NCBI GenBank assembly: GCA_037892935.1
Contig: JAYXKI010000001.1
Location: 1,612,001 to 1,676,000 of the forward strand
Length of the DNA: 64,000 nt
DNA from: Phlebopus portentosus
Lineage: Eukaryota > Basidiomycota > Agaricomycetes > Boletales > Boletinellaceae
Direction: 5' to 3'
The notes below the pieces were generated by a model. That model ran no database searches, was not told the DNA's origin, and was given only the letters and a program-made list of their open reading frames with translations. Both the position numbers and the translations under genes were made by a program. Positions 1 to 11,692 of this stretch are shown in pieces (positions within the stretch are counted from its first letter, which is position 1; each line of letters opens with the position of its first letter).

Positions 1-693
1 TTTTCAAACCATCTTACTTACTTGTATCTTCGCCACTCGCCACCAACAGACGTTCATTGCAAACATGTAATAGCCATCTTCCTTATATGCAAATATTCAT
101 TGCCTGGTGTAGTTCGACGCTGTTTACAAGCAGCACGAGCGAGCACGAGAGGCGGCGCCGTTGAGACGGGTTTTGATGACATCATTTTTTTACCGTTCAT
201 ACTTTTTGCAGAGTAACACGTCATTTTACCATATACATCTCCTATCTCCTCCCTGTTGTCCCTCCTGAGTTTGAGTTACATTTTCGACTCGACAGGCCAA
301 GCAAAAGTCGAGTAGCCGTCATGCAGCCGGATCCAGGTCCCGATAGAACCGAATGTATCCGCCACCTTACCTTATCTGGTCGTTTTACCCAGTTTCTAAC
401 GGTCTGCTTGCTGACATCGATATCCAAGTATGGCTTGTCTTCGGTCACGGCCCCACCTGACTCCACAGGGTGACCACAACCGTGTCCCCAAAACTAATTT
501 CAATTGCGAGCGTGTATCCGAACAAATTCCACCATTCTCCCAGTTACGAGAAAAAAAAATTTGGTTTCGTTGTTTTCTTGAATCATCATGCAGAGGACGT
601 AAGCGCCTGCGATACGGTCCTCGTTAGTAAAATTTATTTGAGACATATGCTTTATTATTTCTATGACGATACATATCAGCACAGAATCAGGAA

Positions 694-950
694 TCACACT
701 AATACTAACTCACAAGGCGATAAGGCCTCGGATGCGGGAAGGTAGCTGGCGCATCTCATGGTGTAGTCAATAACAGTGATACTGTTGTTTGTGCGCTTGA
801 CGAGTTGTGCGATAGTCTCACGGTTTTGTGTCAGCTGAGGAGCGAATAGCAGTCCGTGACCGCCCTCGGGACGGTGGGGTTGGTTCTCGGATTCAAAAAG
901 CGAGGATGTTAGGAAGCTATCGTTCACATGTGCAGAAGAAGACTGAGACC
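694..950 (-). pseudogene. Possible 3' exon or remnant of an unidentified minus-strand gene
   Basis: The frame runs open for about 80 codons to a stop at 694-696, with residues such as RPEGGHGLLFAPQLTQ followed by a polar stretch and ITVIDYTMRCASYLP. Composition looks like a folded protein rather than chance sequence. An acceptor-like AG precedes it near 950, and donor and acceptor pairs lie further upstream, but the phases do not fit together and no ATG start was found. The family is not recognised. It could be the last exon of a real gene whose earlier exons I cannot join, a decayed copy, or a chance open frame. Confidence 0.2.
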
Positions 951-3538
951 CTATAGGCCGATTAGATGCGACTATAAATAATCAAGTCAACAATCACCAA
1001 GCGGCAGGATACTCTGCTGCCGTTTCTGCTAAAGAGATACATCAGACACAGTGAAACAGATATTTCTCCAAAATCGAAAAACGTACCGATAACATCAGAA
1101 GCGGTCGGTTCAACTTGTATAAGATGCACAAGAAATATACTGTACGTATTACATACATAGTGCTTACCTCAGTGAAACCACTCAAAGTACTCAGAAGACG
1201 GGCAACTCAACTATGTACACAGGCTCAGAAGATCAGATAGTGCGCCAATTTAGTCGACAAGCACTGGAACTGGGGCATTCAGGAAGACAGAACCGACAGA
1301 CAGTAGAGAAGTTGTACGCGGGTAAGACGAGATCATGTAGTAAATTTGCTGATGGTCATCTACCTATGAGTATAACTGCAAGGAAAGGGGATTTAATTGC
1401 CAACCTCCAGAAAGTCTAGACATAATGACAAACCAAACATCCATCCATCGAAAGGGACAGTCTAGATTTTGCGGCGGGACTGGAAAAATCAGTCCAGGAT
1501 GGAACTCAAACGACAGAAAGGTTGAGAGAATGAGACAAGTTAGAGATGGAAGAACAAGCCTAGAGTCACGCCAGTTTTAGCACGAATCAGGCCAATATAA
1601 CACTTCACCAGCCAAGTTTCATTTGCCGAAGACCTCTGTGCCTCACATGTCATTGACAGCACCACCACAGTATCAAGTTCGTCACTGACGATATTATGAT
1701 GTCGGCCAAGGTCAGCTGCTCCTGATCTTCGTGTCCTCCAAACTAAATCAGAGAACGACAGTCTTCGGAGCTCCTCCTTCGCTTCAAGGCCGGAATCAAA
1801 TTGTGGGGCATAAAGGTATACGTATCATGTAACGAGCATCATGGAGCGACGACGTTGTTTGCGCAGTGTCCGGAGAGAGAGACGATCATAAACATTTGTG
1901 TACAAGTGCTCGAAAATGACCATCCGAAATTGCAGTTATACCTGATCGGAGCCGAGAAGTGCCATTCTTCTATGCACAGACACGTCATTGATGTTACTGA
2001 TGTACGTTTACATTTGATAAAATGGCAGCAAAGCTTCGAGGACGATAAAAAAAGCAGCAAGTCCCGGAGAATGGTCCACAATCGGATATGATTAGATAGT
2101 AACCATTAATTAGAAATCTTATCCTCTGAATTTCATGGCAAGTGTTCCAAGCTCGATAGGCTTCCGATTCTTTGCAGTAGGTAAGCATAAGGGAATGTTG
2201 GTCGGAGTGTGTTTATCTATTTGTGCATGTTTACTCTGTAAATATTTGTCACGGTTGTGCTTCTACCACTCTCACAGTTATTCAAGACAGTTCCCATGCA
2301 CCCACGCCTGGTATATGTTTCCTGTGGGCAATACCATGTGCCGCCGTCGCGAAAGGTCTACGCCCCATGGCGTCTTTTCGTGCTCAACTGGCACCGACAT
2401 TGGATGATCAAAGATCTTCTTACCGAACTTGCTTCCCAAATTCTTGCCACTTCTCCGAGGCATAGTACATCCAATACGAGGACACTGTGGATCTGTCATT
2501 CCTCTTCCGAAGAGAGGAGAGATATGCAAGTACTTCTTGGATCTCGAGTTATTCCTGTCTCTATTCGGAATTGCGTTTGGAAAGGCACCAACGCACTTCG
2601 CGTACTAATTCATCAACTGAAACTGAATTTCTATGGCAATGCGTATGTCTGCTCTAAATCATGAATATGCTTCTCTAGCGCGGCGAGTGTGAATCATCTC
2701 GTCTATTTGCGATCTATTGGGCGGCAGTAGCATATGCTTGCGAAAGTTCTTGATGCGGTTTATCTGTGAACAGTTATTGACCTAGACTCCCTAGAAACGT
2801 CATGATCAGCTGTGCACTCACTTGCAAGTGAACTCGGCCTTGGCTTCTGGATGCTCTCAAGATTCAGCAAAGTTTCTCGTTACGAGAAATAATCGAGCTA
2901 GTCTACGCGTGTAAAGTCTGAGCCGCGAACCATCCAGGCTGCTTGTTCCAACGCATGGCCGGAAGTTGGTTCCACGCGATACAGATATTGAATCCATGTC
3001 GTTATTCTGATTCTTTCTCCGCCAACCGCTTGCATCATGCGCGTTGTACGTTGCACCCACCGCGTTCTTTAGATAGAAGCATCGTGGATTCGACATTGTC
3101 CTTGACGGTGGCATCAGACAGATGGGAACCCGGTAGTTTCTCTGCTTCCTTCCGTTGCGTTCTATGTCGCACATAGCTGACATCGTGGGTTCCTTAGGTC
3201 TCGAACGTCTTACGAGTAAAACGTCGAAAATCATTTCAACCGACGCCAGAGGACGGGCTGGTCAAGAAAATACGTGGACGAAGCAGAGCTCTATCTGCAG
3301 CGTAATTTCAAGTCAGATGCGGGGATAACCGGAATTTGTCCGGTGACGAGACGATCGCCTTTTAAAGTTTCCCAGACGGTCGTGGTGGTCGTGGGTACTG
3401 ATGAAGAAGTGGCTAAAAATGGAAAACTTCCAGTCATGCGGGCACCTTCTCTGCAGCATCTCCTCTGGTAACATGCGGTCCATCTTACTGGCACAGTGTG
3501 TACTTCCGTGTTTCTTCCCTCTCTTCTCCGGACAACTG

Positions 3539-3547
3539 CTTAAATAG
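3539..3547 (+). promoter_or_regulatory. TATA-like element of the aspartic protease gene
   Basis: A TTAAATAG-type sequence lies about 80 bases before the ATG at 3623. The leader after it is pyrimidine-rich, as is common before fungal transcription starts. Placement is by eye only. Confidence 0.35.
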
Positions 3548-3622
3548 TTCCCGACATTCCCGTCTAATGTTCAGTGTCGCCCCAGTCTCCTGTCTTCGCT
3601 TTGGCTCCTTTCGCTCCTCGCC

Positions 3623-5189
3623 ATGTTCTCTGCCTCTGCTCTTATCTCGTCGCTGCTTCTGGCTTTCATCGTCTCGGCGAATCCCATCGTTGTCAGAGAT
3701 AATCTCGTTCACCTGCCTTTCGCAAAGCAGGTTAACGTAACTGGCATCGGTCACATTCTCAAGAATGACCAGTCCCGTGCTGCCGCTCTTCGCGCTATTG
3801 GCGAAGCCCGCGCCTCCGGAAAACAGTTGCAGAAGGATGCTGTCATCAGTGTTCCCGCCCAGAACCAGGCGGTAACCTATGTAGCATCTGTCGGCGTCGG
3901 GAGTCCTGCAACAACATGTAAGGTCCATGTCTACATAATGCAGCAATTCCTAACTTTTGTGCGATAGACTCTTTGTTGATTGATACAGGTAGCTCTAATA
4001 CATGGGTACGTGGCTTTTTCTCTGAGCCTTTCGTATATTCTCTTATGTGGCTCGTTTTAATTTAGGTCGGAGCTGGAAAGTCGTACGTCAGAACCTCGAC
4101 TTCTACTCAAACCAATGACCGCGTTGTATGTCATCTACTTGGTTAGCAAAGTTTCGAGTTAGCTCAATGGACAACAGTCTGTCACCTATGGGTCCGGATC
4201 TTTCAGCGGCACCGAATTTACTGACACAGTCTCGCTCGGAAATGGGCTGACGATTTCAAAGCAGAGTATTGGCGTCGCCTCTACATCCGAGGGCTTCGAG
4301 GGCGTAGACGGTATCCTCGGCATAGGTCCAGTTGATTTGACTGTCGATACCTTGTCTCCCGACACTCGCTCGACAATTCCTACCGTAACTGACAATTTGT
4401 TCAGCCAAGGCACCATCTCCGCAAACCTTATTGGCATTTCTTTCGAGCCGACAACTCAAGAAGTTTCGAACAACGGTGAACTGACCTTTGGAGGGACAGA
4501 CAGTTCGAAGTTTACTGGTTCAATCGCGTTTTCGCCCATCAGTGAGTTGTAGTTCAGGTCGCGATGTTTGGTGATCTCACTATCTATATTTAGCCTCTAC
4601 GAGCCCTGCGTCGGAGTTCTGGGGAATCAATCAATCGATTCGTTATGGTAGTTCGACGACTATCCTCTCTAACACTGCTGGTATTGTTGGTGAGTTATTG
4701 AATCGTATTCTACTTGATTCATATCTGATATTGTCTTGAGACACCGGCACGACTCTCGTCTTGATCGCCTCCGACGCGTTCACGAGGTACCAAACTGCTA
4801 CCGGCGGCGTTGCGGACCGGAATACAGGATTGCTACGCCTGACGACGGCTCAATTCGCTAACTTGCAGAGTTTGTTCTTCACCACGAATGGCGTACGTCT
4901 CGAATATGTAATAACTCGTGTAGAAATGCTAACCTTGATGCTATAATCGCAGAACACTTTCGAGCTCACTGCCAATGCGCAGGCGTGGCCTCGTTCGTTG
5001 AACACCGCAATTGGCGGTAATACCAACAGCGTCTACTTGATTGTGAATGATCTCGGCTCTAACACTGGCTCTGGACTCGACTTCATCAATGGCTTCGCCT
5101 TTCTGGAACGATTCTACTCCGTCTTCGATACCGCGAATAGGCGTGTCGGTTTTGCGACGACTCCGTTTACTCAGGCCACGACGAACTGA
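3623..5189 (+). CDS. Secreted pepsin-type aspartic protease (family A1, polyporopepsin-like)
   Basis: Seven exons (3623-3917, 3968-4005, 4066-4125, 4178-4541, 4594-4689, 4741-4892, 4953-5189) join to 413 residues. Residues 1-20 form a signal peptide (MFSASALISSLLLAFIVSA) and about 80 residues of propeptide follow. Both catalytic aspartates are visible: IDTGSSNTW near residue 104, split across an intron, and VDTGTT near residue 285, formed by an exon join. The flap-type VTYGSGS motif lies in exon 4. Length and motifs match secreted fungal A1 proteases, which cut proteins extracellularly at acidic pH. The start is the first ATG, directly before the signal peptide. The gene converges on the ABC transporter, 135 bases from its stop. 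Nothing looks broken. Substrate preference cannot be read from the sequence. Confidence 0.93.
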
Positions 5190-5324
5190 GGGTATCGCAT
5201 AAATAGCTCCTTCGGGGTCATGAAAGAGTATGCACAGTCGAAAAGTTTAGTAGCATAAATAAGAAATGTTTTTCCCGTTGGCAATTAGGCGTACATCTAT
5301 TTATGAACACCAGTATCTCATGCA

Positions 5325-8300
5325 TCAGGTTGATAAGGTTCTATTAGGACGACCAGAACCTCCAACAGCATTCCTTAGTTCATCCCAGTCGGCGCTCCTT
5401 CTACACATTTCTCTGAAGGCACTCTCTTCTCTGTCGAAGAGATTTCGAGGTGCATCAAACTCTAAGATTTGACCACCTTCTCCAAGAACCAAAATACGAT
5501 CATAATCAATAATCGTTTTCAAGCGATGAGCAATCGTAATGACCTGGAAAGAGATCATCAGTGACATAAGAAAGATTGTTTCTCTAGATATGTATTACCA
5601 TAGCATTAGATAGCTCTTCTCTGATAGTTCGTTGGATCTGCAAAAGAGCCTTAGAATGTAATCAGTATCATCAGATAAGAAAATTTACTTGGTCGTCAAG
5701 TTCTGTATCAATCTGAGACGTTGCTTCATCCATGATGATCACTTGAGAGCGCCGCATGATTGCTCTGGCAAGTGCAACAAGCTGTCTTTCACCGGCACTT
5801 AGTGGACCCGTAGGCCCTATCACGGTGTCTAGACTTGCAATTCGCATCGAACGAGGATCTTCATCTCGTTTGCTGAGGTGGCATCGTTCCAGAGCGTCTA
5901 GAGCGATAAAAGTATGAGAATCAAATCAGACAGCCATGATGAACAATAAAATTTACCCCAACATTCAAGGTCAGAATGCTCGTGAAAAGGATCCAAATTG
6001 CTACGAATAGTCCCGGAAAACAGCGAAACATCTTGGCTCACAATCGTCTACTCAGCCTCGTTAACACCTAACTACCGGAACAACATAGTCAATGGCACTG
6101 ACTATTTTTGTTCTAAGATCTTCAAGTCCGATGGTCGTGATGTCGATTCCATCCAGTCTGTGAATCCAGCAGTGAGCAACGTGTCATGTTATGACTGGCA
6201 TGGTCAAAGCATACATTATTTTGCCCGACGTAGGTTCAACTATCCGTAGAAGACTCAGTGCCAAGGTTGTCTTGCCAGAGCCTGTTCGGCCCACCTGCGA
6301 AGCTAGTCAACTTATCATTATCACGCTTGTAAAACAAACACACTCACAACGCCAATTTTCTCTCCCGGATTCACCATAAACGAGAGATTATTCAAAACAG
6401 CTGGCAAATCTGGAGCATAGCGAGCGACCAGGTCTTCTACCACAAGACTACCATCAGCCGATGGCCAATACGCCGGCGGCCTCTTTTCATCAATTATCTC
6501 CGGGGCTTCTTGCGGTGCCTGCAAATATTCTCCTACTCGTTCAACAGAGTTGAAGTCGAGTTCAAGCTGCGCAAGAATTCTACAAGACGATTAGAAATAA
6601 TGCTCCAAATCGGATATCGCAATGCTTACCGCACTAGTTGCCTCGATGCTTCTGCGAAAACACCAGCTTGAACGATTACTATCGCGGTAAATCCATCGGA
6701 GGCTCCGCTCCACAAAGCAAAGACACTCGTCAAAAAGACCACAACGGATCCAAGACCTTTAAAAACAGTGACCGACAGCAATCGTTAACAATGGAAATCC
6801 GTACAATCGTAACGCCATCGCAGCCAGCCCGCTGCAAGCCACTATTAGAGAGCGCGTCATTATTTAAGGATCCATCGAAAGAATTCATTACACCCAAGCA
6901 CTCACGTAAACATGATCAAACGTTTGGAAAAGGTCGACCTTTCGGTAAAAGGCGTCTTGGTATCTCCTCTCCATACCAAAGGCACGAACATGAGCGATAC
7001 CTCGTAAAAGCTCGTCGAACCCAGCAAATGCAGGAGACAAAGAGACGGATTCCAGACGCCGCAAGTCTCGAGCCGCTCGAATGTAAGGAGGGGCAAGACG
7101 AACGTAAAGCCAAGCGACGACGATGGCAAAAGGAGCGAATTGCGGTATGATTGCTATAATGAAGAAAAATGATGCTAAAAACTCCAGAACGCCCGTCAAG
7201 GCCGAACGTGCCGACTGTTGCAAAGTAGAATCTATTATATTCATGTCCGTCGAGAATCTGTTGAGTATGCGGCCCAACGGTGTTACGTCGAAAAATCGAG
7301 CTGGGGCCCGGACAAGTCGAATCAGCATCGCCCTGAAGAGCTTTCTAGACGCCTGCAAGCTCGCATAGTATCCCAAAGAGATGTAAGCCAGTGTAGCAGC
7401 AGCACTAGCTAACGAAATCCATAGATAGATAAGAAGCCATGGTTTGGTGTCATCGTTTGGGGATGGCAAGCCATCTAGCGGGTGCTTTTGTGCCGACATT
7501 GAATATTGTGCAAGATGTGCTTGTAGCCTGAATTGGACGTGCTCAGATGGTAATCTTTCAAAAGCCTCCGACCATTTTGCTAGGAATAGCTGAACATTGA
7601 ACCGGATTAATGAATCCAGATATTTGAAAAGAATTACGTTTACTCACATCATTTGCGACCGAGATTAGGCGAATCAAAATCATCAAAGTGAGGGTTAAGA
7701 CCCAAGAGAACCAACCCGCAGCTCGAACTGCGCAATAAATTCCAGTGAGGTCTCGTCATTGCACAGCTACGGGAATCCTTTACCATAGCTCATATATGTT
7801 GCGATCGAGACGCGCCCTTCTGCGCGATGTTCCGCCTCAACGAGTTTGCCTCTCAGCAACGACTTCCTACTCCAGTGCGTTCCTTCCGGATCGGCAGTGT
7901 CTGCCTCGTTCTTGTCTGTCCTCATATCGACTTCAGCGGGGCACACAGTGTCTTCCGAGGGTTCGTCCTCAGTCTCGAAGACCATTTTGAGCTGACCAGA
8001 AGTCTGCAAATCTTTAATCGTGCCCTGACGTATCACCTTGCCGTCGGAGAGCTCGACCATGTAGGACGCTACCGGCAGGCATAACGAAATATGATGCGTC
8101 ACGAGAATTATTGTTCGTCCTTTCATGAGGTCGCTTTTGAGACAATGCTCAACTATGTGCTGAGCCGTGTGCATATCGACAGCAGCCAACCTACATTCCA
8201 TTATGAGTGAAAGTAAAGCTGTACAAATACCAAACGTACGGATCATCGAGAAGTATGCACTATCAGAAAGGAATGTCCATCAGATTTGCCCGCTGAACAT

Positions 8301-11300
8301 GAACGGAAGAGAATAGATCTACCTTAGCCTCGGAATACAAAGCTCGAGCTAATGCTACTCGAGCCCTTTGTCCACCAGATAAGGTGACCCCCTTTTCACC
8401 AATCTCAGTCATGTCTCCGGCTTCGAATGTACTCATATCTCGAGGCAAAGCGCAGGCTTCAACAACATTTAGATATCTCTGTTCTTCGAACCCACGTTTC
8501 GAACCAAAAATAATATTGTCCCGAATAGTAGCATGCTCAAGCCCTAGAGTATGCCATATAGTCAGACAGATCATGAATCGCTTGCAGAGAGGGGTCCATA
8601 CACGGATTCTGTGCGCAATAAGCAAGCAGATGATTAACCTTTTTAATGAAAACTTCACCGCTGAGACAATACAATTCTAGAAGAAGTCAACCCATTAGCA
8701 CATCTCTTTGACTATGAAGTCCAACTAACCTCCCAGGAGGGACTTCAGCAAAGCAGTTTTCCCTGATCCTGTGCTACCCGTAATAAGTGTAAGTCTCCCA
8801 GGAGGGAAGTTAATATCCAAGGGCCCAAGTTGAAAGCTTGGACACGGGTCCAAGTTTCTACGAGATGTGCTCCATGTAAAAAGTGCACCTCCAAATCCAA
8901 CACGGTTTAGGTCTGTATCTCCGGGGCCTGGAGTATGCAAGAGGGTTGAAGACCACTCGGGAACTTCGTCTTCTTTGAGGAAAGCATTGATACGTTGATA
9001 AGATACATACGCTGTGTGCCGCGTCAGTAAACAAGTAAATAAGCATCGACTGTTCAGAGCGGCATACCGTGGAGAAAAGAGAATAGTTCTTCAGGAAGTT
9101 CGAGCATCGGTCCACGAAGGAAAGAGAACAACGCAAGGGCCGTGAATGTCTTCGATACAGTCAGCCGACCACCGGCTACGACTGTATAGAAGAGAAATGA
9201 GAGAGGGCCATTGCTGATGGCACCCATATCCTGAAAGCAGTCTTTAGTAGTTCCTAATAGTGGTCGTCAGGTTTGGACTTGCCAGATAAACGATATAAGA
9301 ATAGCGCAGATGTTTTCTTTCACACGCCATAGTAACTCTCTTTCGCGACGACCAAGAATATCTTGAGACCAGAGACTCGTCCATCCATATAGTTTCAGAA
9401 AACGGACCTGCAGAGTGCGGAAACGTCAGCCATGCCACTGAAACTAGCTATCTCAACTTGTATCATCTGCAATTCCGGAACTTACATTTTGGAAAAACTC
9501 GTTGACGCCACTCATTCGCGAGTCTTTCGCCTTCCAGCTTTCTCGAGTTATCTACAATCCAAGCTCATCAAACACGATTGTGTAAACATTGTCTTGTACG
9601 TACATATATGTTGACTTTTGCAAGGGGCCAATTTAAAGCATACGCTATAAGGACGACGGCGACACCTGCTAAGGCGCTATATCCAATAACACTATATCAC
9701 TTGTAAGTCCTCCTCCCAAAGCAAGCATCAGATAAGTCATCTTACCTGTGAAGAAATACGAGCGATAGGATTAAACGGACAGTCGCTGCAAAGACTGCTG
9801 ATGCTCTCCAGAACCGATACGAAACGGTATATGCATCACCCCTAGACATGGTTTCTCAGTAAACTGCGAAATTTGTGTGGACCTGGAAACTATTCACTGC
9901 ATGAGATTGACAATTTTTCCAAGATCCGCACTGCCTTTGTACACGTTGCTTCCGTCCAGAGACGTATCCACCACCTCGCTGATGTCGCGTCTTTTCAATG
10001 CCTTGTAATGTATCGCACAGAAAAGCTGCAAGTTTGAAAAGTTAATGTTTACCTTTAGAGTGCCGACAGGAGAAGAGACAAATCCGAACTCACTTGGCCT
10101 CTAGCACGTTCATATGATCTTCTTGAATGCCAAGCTTGAAAAAGATCAACCTGAGCGAACGATAACTGAAGGACAAAAGTCACGAAGGCAAAGAAGTAGG
10201 CTCTTGACATTGTTCTTGGCGTCATTTCAAGAACAGCAAGAATCTCTCGCAGAGAGTACACACAGCCGAAAACTATTTCCGAGCTCTCATGAGGATGGGT
10301 TTTTTATTTGTAGTGACAAGAATTACCTGCGACAGCACTCCATAATTCAAGAACTATATCAAGTATAAGGTCAAGCGAATTAGACACGATGAGAAAGCGA
10401 ATGAGAGAATGCGTAGGATGTCTGCAAGCTCATTAATAGACAGTCGAAACATCAGAAGGGGGTGGGTCTCACCTGTCTTGATACTCGAGGTATTTCCGAA
10501 AAATATTCTTGTGCTTGAAAAAGGGCGAAAGAGACCACACGTCCACTTCATCCAGCCTCCGAGAAGCTGCAGCATCAAACACAGGCTCTACAAAGGAGAA
10601 TGTGAACCATTGCCATAGCGTCACAGAGTCTTCTGGCATGGTTTCCAAATTGGTTGGAGTCTGTGTATACTCACAGTAAATAGTAGGTTGACGGGAACGA
10701 CGAGACGAGTACTTACCTCCTTGCCAGATGCCACGCATGGGCCAGGCAAATAATCTTTGATAGGTAAAGTTCCAATGATGCAAATGAGTGTGAACGAGAG
10801 AGCGAAATTCGCCATGCTCAATGCGACTGTGGCGGGATGAGCGTCGTTAGATGATACAATCGCGAGAGCATCAACAATCGAAGAAACCAAGCTCAATGTG
10901 TAGAATAGCAATAGAAGGTAGGGTGGAGTTAAAGGTGATCTCCGCCACAGTCTACAGGTCGCATAAGCCCACGCGAAGCTCAAGGCGAGGTCATCCAAGT
11001 AAGATACCCCGTCAAAGACGTCAATCAATAGGCGGGATAGATGCGAGAGAGTTCCAAGAAGAGACAGAAACGGGAAAGCCCGGCTCTTCCAGCGCGATGG
11101 TTTCAATGCCGGTGGTACAGGAACGGGTGTTTCAGCGAGGTCTTCAAAGTGAAGGAAGTTCCGAAACGGAGAAGTAAACCACCTGTAAGTCCTGCAGACG
11201 AATGCGGGCAGCCGGATTGAGTGAAGTAGATCACAACAGATTGTCCAAGCTATAATTGACGCAGGGATGAAGGTGATAAGAATATCACGGTGAGACCAGG

Positions 11301-11337
11301 CATATTGAAGCGGATCGTTGGCCGCATTGAAGACCAT
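5325..11337 (-). CDS. Full-length ABCC-type (MRP/YCF1-like) ABC transporter
   Basis: A long gene with many short introns. The N-terminal exon (11337-10700) is hydrophobic with several membrane spans, like an ABCC TMD0. Transmembrane domain 1 follows, then NBD1 with Walker A GSTGSGKT (near 8770), signature LSGGQ (near 8370) and Walker B ILLDDPLAAVD, assembled across introns near 8250. Transmembrane domain 2 includes the [15 protein letters not shown] motif (near 7290). NBD2 has GRTGSGKT (near 6280), signature LSAGERQ (near 5790), Walker [13 protein letters not shown] (near 5740) and H-loop TIAHRL (near 5535). Such exporters move conjugated or amphipathic compounds across plasma or vacuolar membranes using ATP. 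Both ATPase sites look intact, so this is a working gene rather than a relic. The start ATG at 11335-11337 faces the aldehyde dehydrogenase gene across 355 bases. The substrate is unknown. Confidence 0.92.
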
Positions 11338-11692
11338 TGCCTAGCGGCCTAGCGATATGAATAGTATTCAAACACAAGCTATGTGGCGCACATAAAGAGG
11401 GCTTACCTGCTCACTTGTTGAAGCGGATGACGGTTGGGAAAGAAGAAAGGAAGAACAGTATAAGAAAGAAGTTACTTATATACTTGATTAGCCAACCTCA
11501 CGCATGCCATGCCAATAATATATTAATTTAATCGTCAAAAGCAAGTGGTGGCTGTGCAGTCCCGTGCTGAACGCGTTCACGCAAAAAATCGAACGACAAA
11601 GACGCGTCTTGCAGTTTGTCTTCTGACCGCCTTGTCTTCTCAAGTCTTCGTCAACTCACCTTGCGTGAGTAGACACCATCTATTGTAAGAAG
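11338..11692. promoter_or_regulatory. Divergent promoter between ABC transporter and aldehyde dehydrogenase
   Basis: These 355 bases separate two divergent start codons and must hold both promoters. The centre (about 11515-11535) is AT-rich. No gene lies within. No specific factor site could be identified with confidence. Confidence 0.5.

Larger units (their letters stand above)
1..3622. other. Gene-poor left flank
   Basis: No open frame here matches a family I recognise, and most are short and start at non-ATG codons. The most protein-like stretch is on the minus strand at about 694-950: it reads through about 80 codons with ordinary amino-acid composition, ends at a stop at 694, and has splice-like GT and AG sites upstream (about 960-1170). 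I could not join those sites into one consistent frame. The last 140 bases hold the promoter and 5' leader of the aspartic protease. No tRNA, simple repeat or terminal inverted repeat was seen. A decayed element or lineage-specific gene remains possible. Confidence 0.5.

Noticed and set aside
3351..3378. CGCCTTTTAAAGTTTCC, similar to the U5 snRNA loop
   Set aside because: The loop lacks the central bases of U5, and no Sm site or flanking stem is present.
3485..3946. 153-codon minus-strand open frame over the protease start
   Set aside because: It is antisense to the signal peptide and propeptide exon of the aspartic protease and has no recognisable motif.
6638..7150. 170-codon plus-strand open frame
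   Set aside because: It lies antisense to exons of the ABC transporter, whose motifs are clear; the open frame is a by-product of codon bias.
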